Of a DNA stretch of 64,000 bases, positions 53,725 to 61,048 are shown in pieces. The notes under the pieces are model-generated. The model was not told the DNA's origin, did no database searches, and was given only the letters and a program-made list of their open reading frames with translations. The position numbers and the translations under genes were made by a program. The stretch is from positions 62,001 to 126,000 of the forward strand of contig CBCOTE010000020.1 of assembly GCA_965112965.1 (NCBI GenBank), read 5' to 3'. Each line of letters begins with the position of its first letter. Position 1 is the stretch's first letter. This DNA comes from CBCOTE01 sp965112965 (GTDB lineage Bacteria > Desulfobacterota > Desulfovibrionia > Desulfovibrionales > Desulfovibrionaceae).

Positions 53725-54675
53725 ATGTCCAAGATCGTTTGGTTAGTCTTGACTATAGTACTGTTGGCCCTTGCCATCCAGCAATCCAGAACATTCGCCG
53801 CTGTCGTTCCTGGTGTTGCGGCCCCAGGTGAACAGCGTCTTCCAGCTATATCAGGCCAAGACATAATTTTTCAAGGCAAGCTCTACTGCGCGCTCACCCG
53901 GTCTGTGCGTATCGACCTAAATGGTGTCATTGCTGACCTTAATGTCAAAGTTGGCCAGAAGGTGAAAAAAGGGGATACGCTTCTGACTTATCATCTTAAT
54001 CCAGAAAGTATTGCTGGGATACGCTTCCGTCTCGCGCCACCTGTCATCAAAGAAACTGCTATCAAACTCGCCAAAGTTGAAAATTCCTTAGTATCCGCAC
54101 GCAACAAGCATAAAGAGATCCGCTCATTACTCGATCAGAACATGATTTCATCCGAGAGTGAGAAGCAGATACGCAAAGAAATCGAAAGCCTTCAGAATGA
54201 GATGCAGATTATTAATGACATTCTACAGCAGAATATTCAGTTCGCTCATGACGACATCGCACTACTCAAGCATCAGCTTGGCAATGAGTTTAGTCTTGGC
54301 GGTAGGCTTCCCGATTTGGCTAATCTACGGTCACCAGTCGACGGACATATCATCTTCATTGATCCAGGGGTGCGTCCTGGTGGCGAGGTGCTGCAAAACT
54401 ATAATGTCTTCATAGTTGGTGTTATGGATCCCATGGTTATCCGTGCCCAACTTTTTGAAATCGAAGCCAATCAGGTCGTTCCCGGGGATAAAGCCACTTT
54501 CACTATAAGTTCATTGCCAGACAAGACCTTTGAGGCTACCGTAAGTCGTTTGTCTTGGACTCCCGTAACTCCAAGCTTAAATGCACCTTCATACTACGAG
54601 GTAGAACTCACTGCGCCTAATTCAACCTTATTATTAAAAGAAGGCTTCAAGGCTCAAGTAGTCATACGGAAATAA
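53725..54675 (+). CDS. HlyD/MacA-family periplasmic adaptor protein
   Basis: About 316 residues linking the inner-membrane permease to the TolC-like channel. The N-terminal hydrophobic segment IVWLVLTIVLLALAI is followed by a biotinyl-lipoyl-like half domain (GVIADLNVKVGQKVKKGDTLLTY), a coiled-coil hairpin of about 90 residues, the second half (LRSPVDGHIIFIDPGVRPGG) and a beta-barrel domain ending KEGFKAQVVIRK. ATG 53725 puts the membrane segment at the N-terminus. An upstream in-frame ATG at 53671, inside the TolC-like gene, is also possible. Neither has a good ribosome-binding site, so coupling to the upstream gene is likely. Confidence 0.87.
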   Translation: MSKIVWLVLTIVLLALAIQQSRTFAAVVPGVAAPGEQRLPAISGQDIIFQGKLYCALTRSVRIDLNGVIADLNVKVGQKVKKGDTLLTYHLNPESIAGIRFRLAPPVIKETAIKLAKVENSLVSARNKHKEIRSLLDQNMISSESEKQIRKEIESLQNEMQIINDILQQNIQFAHDDIALLKHQLGNEFSLGGRLPDLANLRSPVDGHIIFIDPGVRPGGEVLQNYNVFIVGVMDPMVIRAQLFEIEANQVVPGDKATFTISSLPDKTFEATVSRLSWTPVTPSLNAPSYYEVELTAPNSTLLLKEGFKAQVVIRK

Positions 54676-54729
54676 TACTTCTGGTATACATGCGGTCTCT
54701 TATGAGCTTTAGTCCGGCCTTACCGGCGT

Positions 54730-56622
54730 TTGAACAATGCGATAGTTTTGAATATCATAAGAGAATCTCTTCTATCTTCCGTGTCGTCAGATAACCCAAC
54801 GGCAACATTAGTTCTAATTTCTGCTCAATCAGTGGCTAGTGATCTTTGCCTGACCGGTCTACTTTCTGCCCTTGTCTTCAGTTTGGCGCATTATGGCGCT
54901 TTTTTAAATCCCTTTGTTATTAATGACGACGTACGACAGCAGGTGGCTTGGATATATCAATGGCGCGATCCTACCCTTTTTGTTGGCGACTATCTCACCG
55001 AATTTGCCAGGCATTATGTGGCCTGGGGGGTGCGGGGTCTCTACTGGGCTGTTGTTCGATTTATCGATCCTGTTCTATTCTCCAAATTCCTTACAGGTGG
55101 ATTGTTCATCTGGTTGGGGTTGGTGTTATTTCTACTCGGAAATTGTTTAGGAGGGCGTAAACTTGGCCATGCTGCCGTTGTAGTGCTGTGGTGCACACCT
55201 TTCTTTTTGCATGAGATGTCAGGCGGTCTATCCCGCAGTTTTGCCCCTCCTTTATTGGCTCAATTTGCCTGGGCAATGGTCACCCGACGCCCTTGGACTG
55301 CGATAATTACTCTTTTTCTTCAGGCCTTGTGCATCCCATACATCTTCGTCCTCTCGGCCACAACTGTGGTCTTGAGCTGGTTTGGCTGGCGTTTTAGATT
55401 TTTGGGATCGCCTACTATAGGTGGACGCTGGTGGCATTATTTAATTCTGATAGGAGGTGCAGCCTTAGTTTGGGCCTTCGGCCATGAGCTCGAGGTCGCT
55501 GGCTATGGCCCAATGGTGGGGAGTGCCGATATAATAGGCCATGAAGAATTTTCCAAGGCTGGCCGCTTACTCATTTTCCCAGTTCCTTCTTTGCTCAGTG
55601 AATTTATAAGTCCATGGGAATATATTTTGTCCTTCCGAGATGGCGGAATTCTCTCGGGCATGCTCGTCAGTATCGGGCTGTTATGGATTGTCTTCGCCAT
55701 TCGTCGTCGTATTTCATGGTATAAATTAGGCCGCACAACCCTACCTCTTTTGCCCTTAGCTGCCGCTTCCATTCTCCTCTATTTTTTGGCCTGCCGCGTT
55801 CTACTTAAACTTTTTGTTCCCTCGCGCTATGTAGAATATTCCATCAATCTTAGCTACCTGCTTCTCCTTGGCTGCATATTACAAACTGCCTTAGTCAGCT
55901 TATCCGACCGCCGTACCATTGCCTTAGTTCTTCTGTTTGCTACGGCGTTGTTTGGTGGTCTCCGGCTTCATGGAGCTGGCCTCTACGATTTTAGCGCTGA
56001 TCGCCTCCTATATGAGCGCGTTGCACAACTCCCTAAAGGCGCTCTTCTGGCCGGACATCCCTACCTCATGGACAATGTGTTCACCTTCAGTCACCGCCGG
56101 GCTCTAATTACCTTCGAACTCGCTCAACCATGGTGCAAAGGTCTTTGGAAAAATCTTAAGCCCCGCATTGAAGACCTCCTTCACGCCTACTACGCCGATG
56201 ATGCCACGACCGTCCGTCTATTTTGTCGTAAATACGACATCGATTTCTTTATTATAGATCTGCGCCACTTCCATCCTGATTTTTTTTGTGAAAAAAAAAG
56301 TTATGCGTTGATCTGCGACGTTCTGCCTGGACCAAATTTTTTTAAACGTGCCTGCCGCAGCCTAGGTTTAACCCAAAGCATAGAACTTCCCCCATACTGG
56401 GAACGACTCTACCCTGCTTGTCCTCCATTCTTTGCTCCATTTGACCGCTTGGTACGTGACTTGACTTTGACTCGGACTAACTTCGTTCTCCTTAATAACG
56501 ATATCTTTCCTGCTGAGCATATTGGTCTCTTTCAACGACTCATAGATGTCCGTTCTTTACGCAACCGCTCCATATTCACAAATACTATCACTACCGAATT
56601 GATCCCTACCTTAAAAAAATAA
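54730..56622 (+). CDS. Large polytopic membrane protein, GT-C-like
   Basis: A 630-residue protein with about ten to twelve membrane segments in the first 420 residues and a soluble C-terminal domain of about 200. After the first helix it reads NPFVINDDVRQQVAWIYQWRD, an acidic loop of the kind GT-C enzymes place at the periplasmic face. The motif VPSRYVEYSINLSYLLLLG near residues 366-384 is also GT-C-like, and the soluble part contains FSHRRALITFELAQPW and YDIDFFIIDLRHF. The start is uncertain: TTG 54730 lacks a ribosome-binding site and GTG 54781 is an in-frame alternative. Possibly glycosylates the product of this cluster. The function is inferred only. Confidence 0.7.
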   Translation: MNNAIVLNIIRESLLSSVSSDNPTATLVLISAQSVASDLCLTGLLSALVFSLAHYGAFLNPFVINDDVRQQVAWIYQWRDPTLFVGDYLTEFARHYVAWGVRGLYWAVVRFIDPVLFSKFLTGGLFIWLGLVLFLLGNCLGGRKLGHAAVVVLWCTPFFLHEMSGGLSRSFAPPLLAQFAWAMVTRRPWTAIITLFLQALCIPYIFVLSATTVVLSWFGWRFRFLGSPTIGGRWWHYLILIGGAALVWAFGHELEVAGYGPMVGSADIIGHEEFSKAGRLLIFPVPSLLSEFISPWEYILSFRDGGILSGMLVSIGLLWIVFAIRRRISWYKLGRTTLPLLPLAAASILLYFLACRVLLKLFVPSRYVEYSINLSYLLLLGCILQTALVSLSDRRTIALVLLFATALFGGLRLHGAGLYDFSADRLLYERVAQLPKGALLAGHPYLMDNVFTFSHRRALITFELAQPWCKGLWKNLKPRIEDLLHAYYADDATTVRLFCRKYDIDFFIIDLRHFHPDFFCEKKSYALICDVLPGPNFFKRACRSLGLTQSIELPPYWERLYPACPPFFAPFDRLVRDLTLTRTNFVLLNNDIFPAEHIGLFQRLIDVRSLRNRSIFTNTITTELIPTLKK

Positions 56623-56626
56623 TCCC

Positions 56627-57073
56627 ATGTTCATTTGTTGGAATTTTTTTTTAATTATCTTACTGGTCCCACCAATCCTCCTCGCTGATATATGCTTATC
56701 CGCCTGGGCCAGCGATTTTTCCAGGCAAGCACCCACTACAGATATCTCTCTTATACCACCTGCCGTCGATCTTACCGGAACCTGGAAAAGTTCCTACTTT
56801 TTTTCTCAAATCGTAATGGATATTAAACAAACCCAAGAACTTGGACCAGGCTACTTTAATGCTGTAGTCCAGGTTTATGAACTTACCGGAAATGTTATTA
56901 CATACCATATCTCTGGATTTATTCGTAACACCATAATCACTGCTGTACACGGATCCGGCGCCACATTCGTCGGCAACCTTACCTCACCTTTTGATTTTTC
57001 TGGCACCCTAACCACTGTTCGTAATTATACCATCCCTCTACGCGCTTCACGGACGCAGCAAGAGAGAAGATAA
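56627..57073 (+). CDS. Small secreted protein of unknown function
   Basis: A 148-residue protein starting 2 nt after the preceding stop, so translationally coupled. The N-terminal hydrophobic segment FLIILLVPPILLADICLSAWA is a signal peptide. The mature part begins with DLTGTWKSSYF, a G-x-W start seen in small beta-barrel or lipocalin-like proteins, and continues with alternating strands (YHISGFIRNTIITAV, then FVGNLTSPFDFSGTL). I recognise no named family. Its place at the end of the export operon suggests a periplasmic accessory role. Confidence 0.75.
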   Translation: MFICWNFFLIILLVPPILLADICLSAWASDFSRQAPTTDISLIPPAVDLTGTWKSSYFFSQIVMDIKQTQELGPGYFNAVVQVYELTGNVITYHISGFIRNTIITAVHGSGATFVGNLTSPFDFSGTLTTVRNYTIPLRASRTQQERR

Positions 57074-58049
57074 AAAATTATTGATAGGTTATTCCTTCTA
57101 TATGTCGCCCCCCCATTGTGTTGCTCCTTCTCGCTTCGTCGGTTAGTATTTCCGCCTATGCCATCAAGCCCTTATCATAGGTGTGTCAGGTTTGGCCAAA
57201 CAGGAATGATGCTTGGGGTGATGAGGACATTGTATAGATCATAAAACACAGTGTTTTTAGTAAATAGTATGCAAAAAATACTATTCTATCTTACTAATGT
57301 TACCCGTATATGATGTTGGAGCGTTGAGAACAGTAAATGGTGGTGACTTCCTGATTTTTAAATTATGGGGGGTAAAGTTAGAATTCGCCAGAATACTGGT
57401 TACCAACGCATTGTATGAAGGTAGCATCGCAGACGTTAACCAGACAACTTAAGTGACTATAGCGCTATTTAATACGTTTGGTGTGAAAGGCTAAAAATAA
57501 AAATAGTCAAAATAATGTAATTAGTGATTTATTAAAAGCTATGGCCATTGTAAAAAAGGAGTTTTATGTAATTCTTGGGTTTTAGACGAAATTTTTATAG
57601 GAACTTATATACGAGGCATACTTAGCGAATGTAAAGAGGCAATATTAAAGGTAAATTAATATTATTATTGTAAAAAAATGGTATAATGTGAGACTATGTT
57701 CAACCAAGGATTCCTCGTATTATTTAGTCTCAAGTAAGGGTGATTCAAGAAGTCCTTATCGAAGTTGAGAAAGTGCTAGGCATATTTAGGGCTGGATTTT
57801 TTTTGGTTCACAATATGATTGATATGTCTGGGATATGGTCTAGGTTATCCAGGATAGATATATGCATGGTGGATCCATTGAAGTATCAGATCATGATCTG
57901 GTCGAGGGAAACAGGAAAATTTAGGGTGTAAATGGAAGCCGTGAATAATTTAATTCGCAGGGCCGGTATAATGCGCCAGTGGGACATAGAGATTGAAATT
58001 TAGGTGGGCGCTTTTTCATATTGTCGATAAGAAACGAATATGGACAGGG
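57074..58049. other. Degraded interval with a dead secreted-protein start
   Basis: About 1 kb without an intact gene. Directly after the operon, at 57101-57180, an ATG-TCG start and a hydrophobic segment reading LLLLASSVSISAYA are put out of frame by a C7 run (57108-57114), which looks like the signal peptide of a dead next gene. A 63-codon open frame at 57740-57931 matches nothing. Confidence 0.5.
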
Positions 58050-58817
58050 TTAAAGATATTTATCGCACATTGAACGGGGGTAGAGGTCATTGCTGATGAG
58101 GCCTAGGCGTGCTAGGCGATATAAGGCGCCGGTCTTGAGGCAGCCAAGGCCGTAAATGCAACTGCGCGTGAAATTGATGGAAGAGGAATCGTCGGCATAG
58201 ACCGTAGGACAGGAAATTTCGGCTATTTTGAAGCCGGTCCAACAGATCTGAGTGAGCATCTGATTGTCAAAGACAAAGTCGTCCGAAGTAGGACCAAGGT
58301 CTATGGCCTCCAGTAGAATACGTGAAAAGGCACGGTAACCAGTGTGGTACTCGGAGAGTTTAGCGCCGACCATCATGTTTTCGGCCAGAGTAAGAATGCG
58401 ATTGGGGATGTATTTCCAAACAGGCATGCCTCCCTTGAGGGCGTAGCCGCCAAGGATGCGTGAGCCCAGGACACAGTGGTAAAGTTCGTTGCCGATGAGG
58501 CAGGCCATAGCTTGAATAATTTTAGGGGTATATTGATAATCTGGATGGACCATAATGACAATGTCTCCGCCTTGTTCTAAGGCTAGACGGTAACAAGATT
58601 TTTGATTGCTGCCGTAGCCCTTGTTGGCTTCATGGGCGTAGGCTATGGTATGTGGCAGGGCCTGAGCGATGGCCAAGGTGTCGTCTTTTGAGCAGTCGTC
58701 TACAACGATAACCTTATCTACGACACCCTGGGCCATGACCTCGTCGTAGGTCTTTTTAAGAGTTTGAGCGGCATTGTAGGCAGGCATGACGACGATAACT
58801 TTTTTATCCTTGAACAT
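58050..58817 (-). CDS. Family 2 glycosyltransferase (DPM/GtrB-like)
   Basis: Transfers a sugar from a nucleotide donor, typically to polyprenyl phosphate, on the cytoplasmic face of the membrane. The 255-residue protein has the GT-A start VVMPAYNAAQTLKKTYDEV, VIVVDDCSKDDT (nucleotide-binding DD), YAHEANKGYGSNQK and MVHPDYQY (the DxD-equivalent), then SRILGGYALKGGMP and the acceptor-side YHTGYRAF. ATG at 58817 is chosen because AGGA precedes it by about 8 nt and the protein starts MFKDKKVIVVMPAYN; the open frame runs back to 58961 without conserved content. The missing C-terminal membrane helices suggest a soluble dolichol-phosphate-mannose-synthase-like type. Confidence 0.9.
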   Translation of the reverse strand: MFKDKKVIVVMPAYNAAQTLKKTYDEVMAQGVVDKVIVVDDCSKDDTLAIAQALPHTIAYAHEANKGYGSNQKSCYRLALEQGGDIVIMVHPDYQYTPKIIQAMACLIGNELYHCVLGSRILGGYALKGGMPVWKYIPNRILTLAENMMVGAKLSEYHTGYRAFSRILLEAIDLGPTSDDFVFDNQMLTQICWTGFKIAEISCPTVYADDSSSINFTRSCIYGLGCLKTGALYRLARLGLISNDLYPRSMCDKYL

Positions 58818-59429
58818 GCGATTTCCTTTTTTTAGGTGGTTTCGCGCTAGGCAGATTAAATGAGTGAAACAGCAAAAAAATGTCGCAAAAATAGCTTGGG
58901 TTAAATTAATTTTTTTAGGTATCCCGGAGGGCGTATATTTTTTTGTCGTATCACCAAACAAAAATTTTTTAGAGACCGGTGAAAAGAAACTTTACAAAAA
59001 AATCTTTTCATTTGATGTATATTTTTGTTAGCTAAGAAATCATCGGGTATGTTCCATACATAATAAATGTAGATCTTTTGGTCTTGGGCAAGGCTGGCCA
59101 AACAAGATTGACGAATGATGATGTTGGATTAAAACTTGTCGCTATAGTTTCTTTTTTTGCTCTTCATGGTGATGAAGCCAATGTCTAAGCCTATATTGAA
59201 CGCATGAGTAGCCTCAATAGTTTTTTTATGTTGTCCTTCACGTCCTTATAGTTTCAAATAATGTAGAACTTATTGTAGACCTTGGCATTCCTCTAGCCCT
59301 CGAGACTGTTATAATTGATGTGGACGATAACGGCGTATAGATGATAACAGCGGCTAAAGCATAGCGTTAAAATATAGGTTAGTATTAAAGTGATTGAGCC
59401 TAATATTCAGGCTTATTTCAGAGAGCAGG
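58818..59429. other. Degraded gap between the GT2 gene and ssb
   Basis: No intact gene. Short coherent pieces occur on both strands, for example plus strand 59263-59338 (VELIVDLGIPLALETVIID) and minus strand 58901-59101. Neither is recognisable. Confidence 0.5.
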
Positions 59430-59951
59430 CTAGAACGGTATTTCGTCCATGCCACTAGCCTCAAAGGGAAAAACTGAACCCAGATCGATGTCATCCGGCA
59501 GTTGAGACTGTAGCTGGGGCTGTTGCTGTTGCTGAGGTTGTTGCTGCTGTAAATGACGACGTTGGCCACTGATGTAGTCCGGTTGGCTTTCGTCCCGTTG
59601 CGCCTGTTCCCGCTGGGTTTTAGATTCAAGGAAAGTCACTCGTTGGGCCTTGATCTCTGTAGAATAACGAGTTTGGCCTTGTTGATCCTGCCACTGTCTG
59701 GTCTGAAGGCTACCTTCCACGCACACTAGGCTACCTTTACTGAGAAAATTAGCGCAATTCTCAGCCTGTCGTTCCCAAACGTTAACGCGATGCCATTCGG
59801 TTTTGTCCACGGTATTTCCGTTGCGGTCTTTGTATGATTCATCCGTTGCTACATTGAGAGTAGCAACAGGAGTACCGGTTTGTATATAACGGAGCTCGGG
59901 ATCGCGGCCTAGACGGCCGATAATGATGACCTTGTTCAGAGTACCTGCCAT
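59430..59951 (-). CDS. ssb: Single-stranded DNA-binding protein
   Basis: Coats single-stranded DNA during replication, recombination and repair. About 173 residues: an N-terminal OB fold (MAGTLNKVIIIGRLGRDPELRY, TEWHRVNVWERQAENCANFL, VEGSLQTRQWQDQQG), a glutamine-rich linker (QQQQPQQQQQPQ) and the acidic tail ending MDEIPF that recruits partner proteins. ATG at 59951 has GGAG 5 nt upstream; a GTG at 59957 overlaps that site and is rejected. It follows the dead small gene and the acc genes on the same strand. Confidence 0.96.
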   Translation of the reverse strand: MAGTLNKVIIIGRLGRDPELRYIQTGTPVATLNVATDESYKDRNGNTVDKTEWHRVNVWERQAENCANFLSKGSLVCVEGSLQTRQWQDQQGQTRYSTEIKAQRVTFLESKTQREQAQRDESQPDYISGQRRHLQQQQPQQQQQPQLQSQLPDDIDLGSVFPFEASGMDEIPF

Positions 59952-60019
59952 GATCACTCCATTGCTTTTCAGGGTTATCTAATCATACTCCTTGAATGTA
60001 TATGGGCTTTGACTTCTAC

Positions 60020-60357
60020 CTCATTTAGCTCCCTCTATCTGCTCGCTTAGATAGTTGGGCTATGCCCGTTGCCAATCAGCCAGGGCTGCCTCCTACTGCT
60101 CTTTTTGCGTAATGCAACGCGTTATTGGCCCCCAATTGCGCAGTCATTTTTTTAGGCCAATTTCCAAAATAGCGTTGATCATCAAGATTCTGCACTAGTT
60201 CTATATTCCTCGTCGGACAGATAGACGATTCAGTGACAGTGGCTGCGTGTCAAAAGGCTTCAGGTCAAGCCAATTTGGTTAATACAGGTTAGCCCTGTTT
60301 TACTTCATCGGGGTTGTAAGTCTGAGCAATGATCCGGACCTACAGTACTTTGCCCAT
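60020..60357 (-). pseudogene. Dead small gene downstream of the acc genes
   Basis: From ATG 60357 (AGAGGAA upstream, so the start signal survives) the minus strand reads MGKVL-stop-VRIIAQTYNPDEVKQG, then further stops, and later ELVQNLDDQRYFGNWPKKM and a helical end near 60030. No frameshift is needed; the damage is mostly stops, several of them TAG or TGA where Gln (CAG) or Trp (TGG) would fit, as C-to-T or G-to-A changes would give. The intact protein would be about 110-115 residues. I do not know its function. It sat between the biotinyl protein gene and ssb, co-directional with both. Confidence 0.6.
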
Positions 60358-60378
60358 GCGATTCCTCTGGAGCAATCT

Positions 60379-61029
60379 CTAGCTCTGCTCTTTCCACTCA
60401 GTCTGAATCCGCGCTACCAAATCTTCAATCAACGAAAATTGCTCCGGTGGGCAGACGCTTATGAGTGGATCGTTTGTATCAACATTGACATTATTCTGAA
60501 AATACACCGCGTAGATCACCCCTTCTGGCCCATGGTATAAGAGCGGCACTTCACGCTTCATACGGGACACTATGAATAACTCCATGCCGTCTTGCACCCA
60601 TACCGTTTTTTGGCCTGAGGCCTTAACCTTCAAGTCTACCTCCGGTGTAAAGTAATATTTTGCTCGTTCCGGAGCTCGGAAAAGAAAAAGTACATGATTA
60701 AGTATAATCTTCAATACCTCTTTCTTGGATAAGTAATGGCGAATACGGGCCAAAGATACGCCGGCCTCCATGAATCGCCCGGTTAACTCTGCGCGTAGCG
60801 CGACGACCTCACCCTTTTCTACGGCTCTGATAGGCTTTTTATTTCTTTCACGTTCGATAAAGGCGATAGTGGTGCCTGGTATTTCCATATAGATTCCAGA
60901 CGGCCCAGTTACCTTGGCTCCCAAAGCAAGCCCAACGAACTCGACTAACCCCGTGTGTGGAGTTAATATCTCGACTTCCCTGTAGGGAAAGGCTTTGATC
61001 TCATCGAGCAACTTGGTGATATCAAGCAT
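60379..61029 (-). CDS. Biotinyl-domain protein of the acetyl-CoA carboxylase cluster
   Basis: A 216-residue protein starting 19 nt after the end of the accAD gene. The C-terminal 75 residues resemble a biotinyl/lipoyl domain (WVQDGMELFIVSRMKREVPL, then GPEGVIYAVYFQNNVNVD). The usual biotinylation motif EAMKM is changed to VSRMKRE but keeps the Lys. The N-terminal part (LLDEIKAFPYREVEILTPHTG, PGTTIAFIER) probably contacts the carboxylase. It is likely the carrier protein (BCCP equivalent) of the complex; the altered motif leaves biotinylation unproved. ATG at 61029 has GGA upstream and avoids overlapping the previous gene, unlike a frame start at 61074. Confidence 0.75.
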   Translation of the reverse strand: MLDITKLLDEIKAFPYREVEILTPHTGLVEFVGLALGAKVTGPSGIYMEIPGTTIAFIERERNKKPIRAVEKGEVVALRAELTGRFMEAGVSLARIRHYLSKKEVLKIILNHVLFLFRAPERAKYYFTPEVDLKVKASGQKTVWVQDGMELFIVSRMKREVPLLYHGPEGVIYAVYFQNNVNVDTNDPLISVCPPEQFSLIEDLVARIQTEWKEQS

Positions 61030-61048
61030 AGGAGGTCCTTTACACAGG

